Shown piece after piece: positions 47,870 through 57,462 of a stretch of 64,000 bases of DNA (position 1 is the stretch's first letter; every line of letters begins with the position of its first letter). A model generated the notes under the pieces. It searched no databases, was not told the origin of the DNA, and worked only from the letters and a program-made list of their open reading frames with translations. This DNA comes from Duganella qianjiadongensis (GTDB lineage: Bacteria > Pseudomonadota > Gammaproteobacteria > Burkholderiales > Burkholderiaceae_D). Position numbers and translations under genes: made by a program. The stretch spans positions 115,131-179,130 of the forward strand of contig NZ_WWCM01000011.1 in assembly GCF_009857915.1 (NCBI RefSeq), given 5' to 3'.

Positions 47870-49350
47870 ATAACGGCACTGCAAACCACGGCACCGAAAC
47901 CGGTAATCTGGCGGCAGGCGCCATCCGCCTGCCTGCCGTCCACCTGCTGCTGTCCGATCCCGCCTGCGCAGAGCTGATCAACGAATATGGCCGCGTACAA
48001 ACGCTGGAAACGGCACGATTGCTGCTGGCCGAGCTGCGCAGCCTGATGCTGGCCAGCCGCCGCGATGGCGGCACCATGCCGGCCGCCCCCGATATCCCTG
48101 CCGTGCTGGCCCAGCTGGGCGAGCGCCTGCGTGCCAACAACCGTTCGCCGCTACGCCCCGTGTTCAATCTGACGGGCACTGTGCTGCACACCAATCTGGG
48201 GCGTGCTCTGCTGCCCGATGCCGCCGTGCAGGCGGTGACGGAAGCGCTGCGCTGGCCCATGAATCTGGAATGGGATATCGACACAGGCAAACGGGGCGAC
48301 CGCGATAACCTGATCGAAGAACTGCTACTGGAATTAACGGGCGCCGAAGCAGCCACCATCGTCAACAACAATGCCGCTGCATTGCTGCTGATGCTCAACA
48401 CCGTCGCGCAGGGCAAAGAAGTGATCGTCTCGCGCGGCGAGCTGGTGGAAATCGGCGGGGCTTTCCGCATCCCCGACATCATGACCCGCGCCGGCGCCGT
48501 GCTGCGCGAAGTGGGCAGCACCAACCGTACCCACCTCAAGGATTATGCCGAAGCCGCCGGCCCGCAAACGGCGCTGATGATGAAGGTCCATTGCAGTAAT
48601 TACGCGATTACGGGCTTTACCAAAAGCGTGGAACTGCTGGAACTGGCGCCGCTGGCGAAGAAATCGGGCGTGCCGCTGGCCGTCGATCTGGGCAGCGGCA
48701 CACTGGTCGATCTGGAACAGTATGGCCTGCCGCATGAAACCACGGTGCGCGAAACCATCGCCGGCGGTGCTGATCTGGTCACCTTCAGCGGCGACAAGCT
48801 GCTCGGTGGTCCGCAATGCGGCATCATCGTGGGCCGCGCCGACCTGATTGCGCAGATCAAGAAGAATCCCCTCAAGCGCGCCCTGCGCGTGGGCAAACTG
48901 ACGCTGGCCGCGCTGGAACCTGTACTGGCCCTGTATCGCGCGCCGGATCTGCTGGCGCACCGCCTGACTACGCTGCGCCTGCTCACCCGCCCTGCCAGCG
49001 CCATGCAGGCGCTGGCGCAGGAAATCGCCCCTGTCATGCAGGCTGCGCTGGGCACGCAATATCAGGTGCAAAGCGAAGCGATGATGAGCCAGATCGGCAG
49101 CGGCGCACTGCCGGTGGACCAGTTGCCCAGCTACGGGCTGCTAATCCGCGCCAGCGTAGACAAGGCCGGAGACAAGCTTAGCGGCCAGCGCACCAGCAAT
49201 CCGCTGGGCTTACTGGAACAGCGCCTGCGTTCATTGCCTGTGCCGGTCATAGGCCGCGTGGCACAGGATGCGCTGTGGCTAGACCTGCGCTGCCTCGACG
49301 AGCACCAGCGCCAGCGCTTCATCGATCAACTGGCACTGCTGCGCGCATGA
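47866..49350 (+). CDS. selA: L-seryl-tRNA(Sec) selenium transferase
   Basis: SelA converts seryl-tRNA(Sec) to selenocysteyl-tRNA(Sec) with selenophosphate, as a PLP-dependent decamer. The 494-aa protein has the PLP Lys at about residue 311 in TFSGDKLLGGPQCGIIVGR. The N-terminal domain that recognises tRNA(Sec) is present (residues 1-100), with RPVFNLTGTVLHTNLGRAL following. It overlaps fdhE by four bases at the start and selB by four bases at the end, so the three are translationally coupled. Confidence 0.97.
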   Translation: MNNGTANHGTETGNLAAGAIRLPAVHLLLSDPACAELINEYGRVQTLETARLLLAELRSLMLASRRDGGTMPAAPDIPAVLAQLGERLRANNRSPLRPVFNLTGTVLHTNLGRALLPDAAVQAVTEALRWPMNLEWDIDTGKRGDRDNLIEELLLELTGAEAATIVNNNAAALLLMLNTVAQGKEVIVSRGELVEIGGAFRIPDIMTRAGAVLREVGSTNRTHLKDYAEAAGPQTALMMKVHCSNYAITGFTKSVELLELAPLAKKSGVPLAVDLGSGTLVDLEQYGLPHETTVRETIAGGADLVTFSGDKLLGGPQCGIIVGRADLIAQIKKNPLKRALRVGKLTLAALEPVLALYRAPDLLAHRLTTLRLLTRPASAMQALAQEIAPVMQAALGTQYQVQSEAMMSQIGSGALPVDQLPSYGLLIRASVDKAGDKLSGQRTSNPLGLLEQRLRSLPVPVIGRVAQDALWLDLRCLDEHQRQRFIDQLALLRA

Positions 49351-51245
49351 TCATAGGCACTGCGGGTCATATCGACCATGGCAAGACCACGCTCACCCGC
49401 GCCCTCACGGGCGTGGACACCGACCGCCTCAAAGAAGAAAAAGCACGCGGCATTTCGATAGAACTGGGCTACGCCTACACGCCGCTGGAAGATGGCAGCA
49501 TCCTCGGCGTGATCGACGTGCCAGGCCACGAAAAATTCATCCGCACCATGGCTGCCGGCGTTACCGGCATCGACGCTGCCCTGCTGGTGATAGCCGCCGA
49601 TGACGGCATCATGCCGCAGACGCTGGAACACCTGTCCATCCTGCGCCTGCTCGGCGTACGCCGTGGCGCCGTGGCGCTGACCAAAGCCGACCGCGCCGAT
49701 GACGCCCGTCTGAGACAGGTCGAGCAGGAGATACGCGGCCTGCTGGTGGGTACCGATTTTGCCGATGCCGCCATTTTCCGCACCAATGCCAGTGTTGCCG
49801 GTGATGCGGGCGTGCAGGCGCTGCGCCAGCATCTGGCGCAAATAGCCAGAACCCTGCCGGCCGGCGACGAGCGCCGCCTGTTCCGCCTTGGCGTAGACCG
49901 CGTATTCACGCTGCAGGGACAGGGCACCGTGGTCACCGGCACCGCACTAGCAGGCCGCGTGCGGATAGGCGACGTGCTGCAACTGGCGCCCAGCGGTTTG
50001 CAGGGACGCGTGCGCAGCATCCACGCGCAGAGCCGCAGCGCCGAAACCGGCCATAGCGGACAACGGCTGGCGCTCTGCCTCAGTGGCGTGAGCAAGGAAG
50101 ATATCGCCCGAGGCAGCTGGGTGGTAGCACCTGCGCTATCCGAATGCTCGGAACGATTCGACGCAACCCTCACCCTGACAGCGGACTGCGCCCAGCCACT
50201 CAAGCCATGGTCGCCCGTACACGTGCATCTGGGCGCGGCCCACCACACGGCCAATGTGGTGCTGCTCGATGGCGAAGTACTGGCACCGGGCCAGACAGCG
50301 CGCGTGCAACTGGTGCTCGACGCCCCTGTTCACGCTGTCGCGGGCGACCGCTTCGTGATCCGCAATGCACAGGCCACGGCCACCATAGGCGGCGGCATGG
50401 TGCTCGATCCTTTCGGCCCTGCGCGCAAGCGCCGCAGCGGCGCAAGACTGGCGTGGTTGCAGGCCATGGCGGAATTTATCGATACCGGCGACAGCAGCGC
50501 GCTACTGGCCCGCTGCCCTCTCGGATTACGCGTATCGACGCTGGCACGGTTGTCCCAGCTACCGGCTGCGGAGCTGTCCGTCCCTGCCGACACGCTGCGT
50601 CTGCCGCTACAGGGCGGCGATGAACTGCTGCTCACGGGCGCGGAAGCAGACCATCTGCAGCAGCAGATACTGGCAGCGCTGGCGGCCTTCCACGAAAAAG
50701 CGCCCGACGATGGCGGCCCCGAACTGTGGCGTCTGAAACGCATCGTCTCGCCCGAAATGGAAGACCGTCTGTGGAGCCGCCTGATCGACACGCTGCTGGC
50801 GTCAGGTCAAATCTGCCAGCGCGGCCGCAGCCTGCACCTGCCCGACCATAGTGTGGAACTGAGTGCCGAGGAACAGGCCATCGCAGCGCCTTTGCTGACA
50901 GCGCTGCTGACAGGCCGCTACGACCCGCCATGGGTGCGCGATCTGGCGCGCGATCATGCCATCGCCGAGGCGGAAGTGCGGCGCCTGCTGCGCAAACTGG
51001 CCAAGAGCGGCGACATCAGCCAGCTGGTGCCGGACCTGTTCTACCACCCGCAGCCACTGGCCGAACTGGCCGGATTAATTGCCACCCTGCCGGAAGTGCA
51101 GGCCGCCTCGTTCCGCGATGCGACGGGACTTGGTCGCAAACGCGCCATCCAGATCTTGGAGTTCTTCGACAGGGTCGGCTATACTCGTCGCGTAGGCAAT
51201 GTGCACATGCTGCGCCCGAACGCGGTGTGGGCCTACAGCACTTAA
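49347..51245 (+). CDS. selB: selenocysteine-specific elongation factor SelB
   Basis: SelB delivers selenocysteyl-tRNA(Sec) to the ribosome at UGA codons followed by a SECIS hairpin. The 632-aa protein has the GTPase motifs GHIDHGKTT (residues 7-15), [15 protein letters not shown] and TKAD. EF-Tu-like barrel domains follow, and then the four winged helices that bind the SECIS, ending [20 protein letters not shown] near the C-terminus. The ATG at 49347 overlaps the selA stop by four bases. The tRNA-Sec gene starts 31 bases after the stop. Confidence 0.97.
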   Translation: MIIGTAGHIDHGKTTLTRALTGVDTDRLKEEKARGISIELGYAYTPLEDGSILGVIDVPGHEKFIRTMAAGVTGIDAALLVIAADDGIMPQTLEHLSILRLLGVRRGAVALTKADRADDARLRQVEQEIRGLLVGTDFADAAIFRTNASVAGDAGVQALRQHLAQIARTLPAGDERRLFRLGVDRVFTLQGQGTVVTGTALAGRVRIGDVLQLAPSGLQGRVRSIHAQSRSAETGHSGQRLALCLSGVSKEDIARGSWVVAPALSECSERFDATLTLTADCAQPLKPWSPVHVHLGAAHHTANVVLLDGEVLAPGQTARVQLVLDAPVHAVAGDRFVIRNAQATATIGGGMVLDPFGPARKRRSGARLAWLQAMAEFIDTGDSSALLARCPLGLRVSTLARLSQLPAAELSVPADTLRLPLQGGDELLLTGAEADHLQQQILAALAAFHEKAPDDGGPELWRLKRIVSPEMEDRLWSRLIDTLLASGQICQRGRSLHLPDHSVELSAEEQAIAAPLLTALLTGRYDPPWVRDLARDHAIAEAEVRRLLRKLAKSGDISQLVPDLFYHPQPLAELAGLIATLPEVQAASFRDATGLGRKRAIQILEFFDRVGYTRRVGNVHMLRPNAVWAYST

Positions 51246-51275
51246 GCGCCGCACACGCAGCAGCAACGCCAGCAC

Positions 51276-51371
51276 GGAAGGCATACTTATCCGGTGATGG
51301 GGCCGGGCTTCAAACCCGGTGGGGGGCGTCAGCCGCTCTCCTGTAAGTTCGACTCTTACTGCCTTCCGCCA
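51276..51371 (+). tRNA. selC: tRNA-Sec (selenocysteine, anticodon TCA)
   Basis: A 96-base tRNA with the 8-bp acceptor stem GGAAGGCA / TGCCTTCC that is typical of tRNA-Sec. The anticodon stem CCGGG/CCCGG has loop CTTCAAA with anticodon TCA at 51310-51312. A long variable arm follows, and a T-arm with GTTCGACTC. Discriminator G and CCA are encoded. It sits just after selB on the same strand, so the island carries the decoding tRNA with its factors. Confidence 0.97.
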
Positions 51372-51377
51372 TCGCTC

Positions 51378-52073
51378 CTACCTCAGCACCTCGCACACCA
51401 TATCGATGGCCGCTTCCAGCTTTGCCGGCTGCTCGGCCAGCAGCGCCCACAGGTAGTTATGCTGCGCGCCTTCCACTACGTGCAACCGGGCCGACTTTGC
51501 CCGCGTTGCGGCAGCCACCAGCCGTTGCGGTATCTCCAGCGGAATGGTGGCATCGTGTTCGGCGGCGATCACCAGCAAGCGTCCCTCGAACTTTCCCAGT
51601 ATGTCCCATGCGTCGCTATCGGCCCAGCTACGCGGCTGACGGATCACGGCAGAAAAGTCCGGACCAAACGGCACCTCGTAAGCGGCAGGCGTGTACACAC
51701 CCGGTACGATCAGCACCAGCGCATCGACCGCATGGCTTTGCATCATGCGGATAGCGTTGTAGGCGCCCATGCTGGCCCCCACCACGGCCAGCGGCTGCGG
51801 CAAGGCACGTGCGTCAGTCACGGCCTGCGCCTGTCGCGTGCGGCTAGCCACCGAAGACTGGGCTAGCGCACCGCCCGTATCGCCGTGGCCTATGCAGTCA
51901 AAGCAGGTGCTGCCTATGCCACGCTGTTGCAAGGCACCGCGCAACAGGCGATGACCATGACGGCTGCTGTTACCGGCGCCATGCAGATACAGCACGCGGT
52001 TGCTAGCCGCGCCGACAAACTGGTCGCCCTGCAGCAGCGCTGCGCCAAAAGGCACGGCGAAATCTACGATCAT
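51378..52073 (-). CDS. alpha/beta hydrolase
   Basis: A 231-aa protein with the alpha/beta hydrolase fold. The oxyanion region VLYLHGAGNSSRHGHR is near residue 27, the nucleophile elbow GASMGAYNA has its Ser at about residue 106, the acid is in AAEHDATIPLE, and the catalytic His is in EGAQHNYLW. No signal peptide is seen. I chose the ATG at 52073, which overlaps the stop of the metallo-beta-lactamase gene by four bases (ATGA); in-frame residues upstream lie inside that gene. Substrate unknown. It ends six bases after the tRNA-Sec gene on the other strand. Confidence 0.85.
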   Translation of the reverse strand: MIVDFAVPFGAALLQGDQFVGAASNRVLYLHGAGNSSRHGHRLLRGALQQRGIGSTCFDCIGHGDTGGALAQSSVASRTRQAQAVTDARALPQPLAVVGASMGAYNAIRMMQSHAVDALVLIVPGVYTPAAYEVPFGPDFSAVIRQPRSWADSDAWDILGKFEGRLLVIAAEHDATIPLEIPQRLVAAATRAKSARLHVVEGAQHNYLWALLAEQPAKLEAAIDMVCEVLR

Positions 52074-52915
52074 CTGGCTGCTTCCTCGGCCAGACGCTGC
52101 TTCAATTCGGGCTGCATGGCCGTCACCAGTTTCTGACATGCGGTAGGCTGTCCTGCCGCCGCTGCGGCCACCGGCTGACCGGACGACAGTTGCAGCCACT
52201 GCTCCGAGAACGACGGATGGGCCGTGACCAGTATGTCGCAAGGGGCGCTATTCAGTGCGGCATAGCTATGCTCGAACTGCGCCACCACTTCAGGATGATC
52301 GCTAAAGCGGTAGCCTTCGCCGCGCACCGGATAGATGCTGTCGGCGTAGACCAGATTGCGGCAGCTATCCTTCTCGCAGGACTGCCAGCGCCAGCTCGTA
52401 CCGCCCGCCGTATGGCCGGGCGTGGACATGGCGGTCAGCGCCAGCGGGCCAAGGCGCACCACTTCGCCATCGGCCACTGTGCGCACACGCTTGACGGGTG
52501 CATACGGCGTATTGCCGATGAACTGGGGATCATCCTTATCCATGCGGCCACGCTGCAGCGACGCCGCTGTGGATGCACTCGCCACCACTGTGGCACCGGT
52601 CATGCGCTGCAGTTGCGCAATGCCGCCAGCATGGTCCACATGGTCGTGCGAGCTGAGTATGAACTTCACATCGTGCAGACGGAAGCCCAGCTTGCGGATA
52701 CTGGCCGCAATCAGCTTGGGCGATTCCGGCAAAGCACCATCAAGCAGGATATGGCCTTGCGGCGAAGTCACCAGCACGGAGCTCAGACCAGCGACGCCGA
52801 CGTAATAGCTATTGCCATAAATGCGGAACGGTTCGCGCGGCTGGTTCCAGTCATCGTCCGCGTGGGCAGCGTGAGAACCTAGGGCGAGCAAAGCAGCAAT
52901 CAGGATTTTTTTCAT
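52070..52915 (-). CDS. subclass B3 metallo-beta-lactamase-like protein
   Basis: A 281-aa exported protein (signal ending SHAAHAD). Zinc ligands of subclass B3 are all present in order: H90, H92, D94 and H95 in SSHDHVDHAGG, H168 in STPGHTAGG and H233 in VTAHPSF. YADSIYP places Ser193 where B1 enzymes have the zinc-binding Cys, which marks B3. The upstream GHILLDGALPESPKLIAASI matches the B3 group that includes THIN-B of Janthinobacterium lividum. It may hydrolyse beta-lactams, carbapenems included; related folds with other substrates exist. The start at 52915 is chosen because the signal peptide begins there. Divergent from the cytochrome c fusion gene. Confidence 0.85.
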   Translation of the reverse strand: MKKILIAALLALGSHAAHADDDWNQPREPFRIYGNSYYVGVAGLSSVLVTSPQGHILLDGALPESPKLIAASIRKLGFRLHDVKFILSSHDHVDHAGGIAQLQRMTGATVVASASTAASLQRGRMDKDDPQFIGNTPYAPVKRVRTVADGEVVRLGPLALTAMSTPGHTAGGTSWRWQSCEKDSCRNLVYADSIYPVRGEGYRFSDHPEVVAQFEHSYAALNSAPCDILVTAHPSFSEQWLQLSSGQPVAAAAAGQPTACQKLVTAMQPELKQRLAEEAAR

Positions 52916-53028
52916 GGGCCATTCAGGTTGAGGAATTTTCAACATTGTAATGCCAGTATTCCCCGGCGCACAGGCGGATTTTGAGCACCCATGGCACAAT
53001 AACGCCTTCACCTTGAAGGAATCCCGCC

Positions 53029-54516
53029 ATGAAATCTCCCGCACTGCGTAGCGCAGCATGGGGCAGCCTGAGCGCCTTGCTGCCTGCCCTGTTTGCTGCC
53101 CTCGCACCAGCCCACGCCGCCGATACCGTCAGCAGCGCCGAGCAACTGTACCAGACCCATTGCGCCGCCTGCCATGGCAGCGCCATGCAGGGCGCCATCG
53201 GCCCCACGCTGGGTGCGCACAAATGGCTGCACGGTGCGCCGACCAAAGCCAATCTGGTCAAGGTCATCACGCGCGGCGTGCCAGAAAAGGACATGCCGTC
53301 GTGGGGCAACACCCTGAGCGCTGCGCAGATCGACCAGCTGGCGGGCTACATTGCGAACAATGCGAACCAGCCTGCAACGGCCAGCAAGGCCGCCAGCGCA
53401 GCGGTGACCACAATGGCTGCTGCGGCAAGCACACCGGCCACGGCAGCCGCCCTTGCAGCGGCCAGGGCCCAGCAGAACATCCCTGACCTGAACGGCTTCA
53501 AGCTGCCCAAGGGCTTCCATATCAGTGTCTATGCCGATCAGGTGGCGGCAGCGCGCAGCATGGTGGTGTCCGATAGCGGCATCGTCTACGTGGGATCGCG
53601 CAAGGCAGGCAAAGTGTACGCACTGGTGCCGCGCGCCGACAAGCAGCAGGCCGACGTGGTCACGGTAGCGGAAGGACTGGAAAACCCGATCGGCGTCACC
53701 CTGCTCAATGGCGCGCTGTACGTGGGTGAAATCAGCCGCGTGATCCGCTTCGACCAGATCGACCAGCACTACGCCAGCAAGCCTGCCTACAGCGTTCTCA
53801 AAGTGAAGCTGCCCAACGATAAATGGCACGGCGAGAAAGTCATCAAAGCCGGGCCTGACGGCAAGCTCTACATCCCTGTGGGCGCACCTTGCAATGTGTG
53901 CGAAACGGAAGACACCCAGCACGCCAAGATCTACCGCATGAATGCCGACGGCAGCGGCCTGGAAGAATATGCACGCGGCGTGCGCAACACGGTAGGCTTT
54001 GCTTTCCACCCCACCACGCACGCGCTGTGGTTCACCGATAACGGCCGCGATGAAATGGGCGACAACACCCCTTCGTGCGAACTGAACATCGCAGCCAAAC
54101 CGGGCCTGCACTTCGGCTTCCCCTACTGCCACGGCGGCGTGGTGCCCGACCCGGACTTTTCCCATGGCCGCAGCTGCGAGGAATTCGAACCGCCTGTCGC
54201 CAAGCTGGGGCCGCACGTGGCGCCGCTGGGCATGACTTTCTACACGGGCAGCCAGTTCCCTGCCGCCTACCGCAATCAGGCTTATATCGCCGAACACGGC
54301 TCATGGAACCGCACGACCAAGAGCGGCTACAGCGTACGCCTGATCACGCTCTACAACAGCAAGGTCGTCACCGACACCGCCTTCGTTGATGGTTTCCTGC
54401 GCGGCGAGGAAGTAGTAGGCCGTCCGGTTGACGTGGCCACGCTGGCTGACGGCTCCATGCTGATCTCCGACGACTATGGTGGCCGCATCTATCGCGTCAC
54501 CTACGACGGCAAGTAA
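53029..54516 (+). CDS. cytochrome c-sorbosone/glucose dehydrogenase-like fusion protein
   Basis: A 495-aa exported protein (signal ending LAPAHAADT). Residues about 35-110 are a class I cytochrome c domain with CAACH (C45, C48, H49) and a Met ligand in EKDMPSWG. A stretch of about 35 residues rich in Ala and Thr links it to a six-bladed propeller of the PQQ-dependent sugar dehydrogenase (sorbosone dehydrogenase) family, with GLENPIGVTLLNGALYVGE, IPVGAPCNVC and PYCHGGVVPDP. The propeller would oxidise an aldose or similar sugar in the periplasm and pass electrons to the fused haem. An AAGGAATCC ribosome-binding site precedes the ATG. The substrate is unknown. Confidence 0.88.
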   Translation: MKSPALRSAAWGSLSALLPALFAALAPAHAADTVSSAEQLYQTHCAACHGSAMQGAIGPTLGAHKWLHGAPTKANLVKVITRGVPEKDMPSWGNTLSAAQIDQLAGYIANNANQPATASKAASAAVTTMAAAASTPATAAALAAARAQQNIPDLNGFKLPKGFHISVYADQVAAARSMVVSDSGIVYVGSRKAGKVYALVPRADKQQADVVTVAEGLENPIGVTLLNGALYVGEISRVIRFDQIDQHYASKPAYSVLKVKLPNDKWHGEKVIKAGPDGKLYIPVGAPCNVCETEDTQHAKIYRMNADGSGLEEYARGVRNTVGFAFHPTTHALWFTDNGRDEMGDNTPSCELNIAAKPGLHFGFPYCHGGVVPDPDFSHGRSCEEFEPPVAKLGPHVAPLGMTFYTGSQFPAAYRNQAYIAEHGSWNRTTKSGYSVRLITLYNSKVVTDTAFVDGFLRGEEVVGRPVDVATLADGSMLISDDYGGRIYRVTYDGK

Positions 54517-54530
54517 TCCGCTAGTCGCGC

Positions 54531-54554
54531 TGGGCCACCGATACGCGTGGCCCA
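54531..54554. terminator. stem-loop between convergent genes
   Basis: TGGGCCAC (54531-54538) and GTGGCCCA (54547-54554) form a perfect 8-bp stem with an eight-base loop, 14 bases after the fusion-gene stop and 12 bases before the stop of the convergent DUF29 gene. There is no T-run, so it is at best a weak or RNA-end-protecting structure for both strands. Confidence 0.4.
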
Positions 54555-54566
54555 ACCCTTGCTCCA

Positions 54567-54995
54567 TCAGGGCAGCCAGTCCGGCGCCAGCACCTGTTCG
54601 CGTGTCCATGGACACTGGGCAGGAATATCGTCCAACTCCGTCTCCCGTGCCAGCAGCAGCACAGCATCGTGCCAGACGCCCAGCCAGAAATCCGGCTGAC
54701 CGGCCAGATACTTGAGGCTGGGTGCTTTATCGAGCAGCGCAAGCACCTGCAAGCGCTGCACCCGTATGGTGGTCAGCCAGCTTTTGTCCTGTCGCTCGGA
54801 CTGCTTCTGCCATTTATACAGATGCTCGACCAGCACAGCAAGCCTGTGCGCCAGCGCCCGCCGTTCGCTCTTGCCCACATCGTCGATCTCCTCTGCCAGA
54901 TGCTCGGCATCGAGCTGTAGCCACTTGCCGCTGCGTAGTAGCTGCGCCTGTTCCCGCGCCCATGCCACCACATCCTCGTCATAGTTATGCCTCAT
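54567..54995 (-). CDS. DUF29 family protein
   Basis: A 142-aa cytosolic protein with the DUF29 pattern: YDEDVVAWAREQAQLLRSGKW at the start, LDAEHLAEEIDDVGKSERRAL, then LVEHLYKWQKQSE and a C-terminal CPWTREQVLAPDWLP. The ATG at 54995 has an AAGGAGGG ribosome-binding site. DUF29 genes are widespread, often several per genome in Oxalobacteraceae and cyanobacteria, and have no known function. It marks the edge of the accessory region next to the pnp terminator. Confidence 0.88.
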   Translation of the reverse strand: MRHNYDEDVVAWAREQAQLLRSGKWLQLDAEHLAEEIDDVGKSERRALAHRLAVLVEHLYKWQKQSERQDKSWLTTIRVQRLQVLALLDKAPSLKYLAGQPDFWLGVWHDAVLLLARETELDDIPAQCPWTREQVLAPDWLP

Positions 54996-55053
54996 GGTCC
55001 CTCCTTGCAGATTGGAGTGGGCTGATGCGACAAAGTTCCGCACCATGCAAACG

Positions 55054-55092
55054 GCAATAAAAAAACCGCCGGGCTTGCGCACCGGCGGTTTT
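55054..55092 (-). terminator. rho-independent terminator of pnp
   Basis: AAAACCGCCGG (55062-55072) and CCGGCGGTTTT (55082-55092) form an 11-bp stem with a nine-base loop. On the minus strand the 3' arm runs into a T-rich tail (TTTTTTTATT). It lies 24 bases after the pnp stop. Confidence 0.92.
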
Positions 55093-55115
55093 GCTTACGG
55101 CCTGAGCCGGAAGGA

Positions 55116-57233
55116 TTACTGTGCAGCGGCAGCGGCTTCTTCAGCAGCCGCTTTCATCGACAGTTTCAGACGGCCACGGTCGTCGGTTTCCAGAACCTTG
55201 ACGCGTACTGCCTGACCTTCTTTCAGGTAGTCAGCCACGGCGTTCACACGCTCGTTGGCGATCTGCGAGATGTGCAGCAGACCGTCTTTGCCCGGCATAA
55301 CCTGAACGATGGCGCCGAAGTCCAGCAGCTTCAGAACCACGCCGTCGTAGCTCTTGCCTACTTCGACCGAAGCAGTCAGTTCTTCGATACGGCGCTTGGC
55401 TTCCTGACCGGCAGCAGCATCGACGGAAGCGATGGTGACCACGCCTTCGTCGCTGATGTCGATCTGGGTACCGGTTTCTTCGGTCAGAGCGCGAATCACG
55501 GCGCCGCCTTTACCGATCACGTCACGGATCTTCTCCGGGTTGATCTTGATGGTGATCAGACGTGGCGCGAAGTCCGACAGTTCGGTCTTCACGTTAGGCA
55601 TGGCTTTCTGCATTTCGCCCAGGATGTGCTCGCGGCCTTCTTTGGCTTGCGCCAGTGCCACTTGCATGATTTCCTTGGTGATGCCCATGATCTTGATGTC
55701 CATCTGCAGTGCCGTGATACCGTTGCGGGTACCGGCCACTTTGAAGTCCATGTCGCCCAGGTGGTCTTCGTCACCCAGAATGTCGGACAGCACAGCGAAC
55801 TTGCCGCCTTCCTTGATCAGACCCATGGCGATACCGGCCACGTGTTCTTTCATCGGCACGCCAGCGTCCATCAGGGCCAGGCAGCCGCCGCAGACGGAAG
55901 CCATCGACGAGGAACCGTTCGATTCGGTGATTTCCGATACCAGACGCACAGCGTAGCTGAACTCTTCCTGCGATGGCAGAGCAGCGATCAGGGCACGCTT
56001 GGCCAGACGGCCGTGGCCGATTTCGCGGCGCTTAGGCGTACCAACACGGCCCGTTTCGCCGGTGGCGAACGGTGGCATGTTGTAGTGCAGCATGAACGGG
56101 TCGGTGAACTCGCCCATCAGTGCATCGATCTTCTGGCTGTCACGTGCGGTGCCCAGCGTGGCAACCACCAGCGCCTGGGTTTCACCACGGGTGAACAGGG
56201 CCGAACCGTGGGTACGTGGCAGTACCGAGGTACGGATCGAGATCGGACGTACGGTGCGGGTGTCGCGACCGTCGATACGTGGCTCGCCGTCCAGAATCTG
56301 CGAACGCACGATCTTGGCTTCCATTTCGAACAGGATGTTGCCAACTTCGGCAGCGTCCACGCTGGTACCAGCGGCAGCAGCTTCAGCCGACAGGTCAGCC
56401 ATGATTTCAGCCGATGCGGTTTTCAGTTTTGCCGTACGTTCCTGCTTGTCTTTCACCTGATAGGCAGCCGACAGTTTGTCGCCAGCGAAGTGCGCCACGC
56501 GGGCGATCAGCGCTTCATTCTTGGCTGGTGGGGCCCACTCGACTTCCGGCTTGCCGCCGTCGCGTACCAGCTCATGGATCGCGTCGATCACCGCTTTCAT
56601 CTGCTCGTGGCCATACACCACGGCGCCCAGCATGATTTCTTCCGACAGTTGCTGCGCTTCCGATTCCACCATCAGCACGGCGGTTTCGGTACCGGCAACC
56701 ACCAGATCCATCTGCGAGGTTTTCAGCTGTTCTACGGTCGGGTTCAGGATGTACTGGCCGTTGGCGTAACCCACGCGGGCCGCGCCGATCGGGCCGTTGA
56801 AAGGCACGCCAGCCACGCACAGCGCAGCCGAAGCACCGATCATCGAAGGGATGTCCGGATCGATTTCAGGATTGACCGACAGCACGTGAATGATCACTTG
56901 CACTTCGTTCAGGTAGCCTTCCGGGAACAGCGGACGGATAGGACGGTCGATCAGACGCGAGGTCAGCGTTTCCTTTTCCGATGGACGACCTTCACGCTTG
57001 AAGAAACCGCCCGGTATCTTACCGGCTGCATAGGTCTTTTCAACGTAGTCGACGGTCAGCGGGAAGAAATCCTGGCCTGGCTTGGCGTCTTTACGCGCTA
57101 CCACGGTGGCCAGAATCACGGTATCTTCAACCGATACCATCACTGCGCCGGAGGCCTGACGAGCGATCTCGCCGGTTTCCAGCGTGACGGTGTGTTGACC
57201 GTACTGGAAGGTTTTCGTAACTTTATTAAACAT
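55116..57233 (-). CDS. pnp: polyribonucleotide nucleotidyltransferase (PNPase)
   Basis: PNPase degrades RNA 3' to 5' with phosphate, as a trimer and part of the RNA degradosome. The 705-aa protein has two RNase PH domains ([23 protein letters not shown] in the first, [14 protein letters not shown] in the second). A KH domain follows ([20 protein letters not shown]) and a C-terminal S1 domain ([21 protein letters not shown]). The tail is Ala/Glu-rich and short. It follows rpsO, the usual arrangement. Expression may be self-controlled through the leader as in E. coli; this is inferred. Confidence 0.98.
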   Translation of the reverse strand: MFNKVTKTFQYGQHTVTLETGEIARQASGAVMVSVEDTVILATVVARKDAKPGQDFFPLTVDYVEKTYAAGKIPGGFFKREGRPSEKETLTSRLIDRPIRPLFPEGYLNEVQVIIHVLSVNPEIDPDIPSMIGASAALCVAGVPFNGPIGAARVGYANGQYILNPTVEQLKTSQMDLVVAGTETAVLMVESEAQQLSEEIMLGAVVYGHEQMKAVIDAIHELVRDGGKPEVEWAPPAKNEALIARVAHFAGDKLSAAYQVKDKQERTAKLKTASAEIMADLSAEAAAAGTSVDAAEVGNILFEMEAKIVRSQILDGEPRIDGRDTRTVRPISIRTSVLPRTHGSALFTRGETQALVVATLGTARDSQKIDALMGEFTDPFMLHYNMPPFATGETGRVGTPKRREIGHGRLAKRALIAALPSQEEFSYAVRLVSEITESNGSSSMASVCGGCLALMDAGVPMKEHVAGIAMGLIKEGGKFAVLSDILGDEDHLGDMDFKVAGTRNGITALQMDIKIMGITKEIMQVALAQAKEGREHILGEMQKAMPNVKTELSDFAPRLITIKINPEKIRDVIGKGGAVIRALTEETGTQIDISDEGVVTIASVDAAAGQEAKRRIEELTASVEVGKSYDGVVLKLLDFGAIVQVMPGKDGLLHISQIANERVNAVADYLKEGQAVRVKVLETDDRGRLKLSMKAAAEEAAAAAQ

Positions 57234-57406
57234 GGGTAATCCCTTTCTATTTGCCGACAGATTTTCAGGGGCTGTCGTTCACCTCACCACAGGCAGCCTC
57301 GCGGCCACCATTACTACTTTTTACTACAACTACAAAATCGGAATTCCATGCTGCCTAGCCAAGAGCGTGTGCCACCTAGCAATTTTTTTACCCCGCTTGA
57401 AAGACA

Positions 57407-57440
57407 AAATGCCCGCGTCAGCAAACTGGCGCAGGCATTT
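57407..57440 (-). terminator. stem-loop between rpsO and pnp
   Basis: AAATGCC (57407-57413) pairs with GGCATTT (57434-57440), with a GCG/CGC inner stem. On the minus strand it is followed by a weak U-rich stretch (TTTTGTCTTT). It lies 23 bases after the rpsO stop. In E. coli a partial terminator and an RNase III hairpin occupy this place; here only one clear hairpin is seen. Confidence 0.6.
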
Positions 57441-57462
57441 CGTTAAGCCGGATGATGCAATA

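Noticed and set aside
51276..51371. tRNA-Sec gene as an integration site of a genomic island.
   Set aside because: No integrase gene or repeat of the tRNA 3' end was seen on either side; the gene belongs with selAB.
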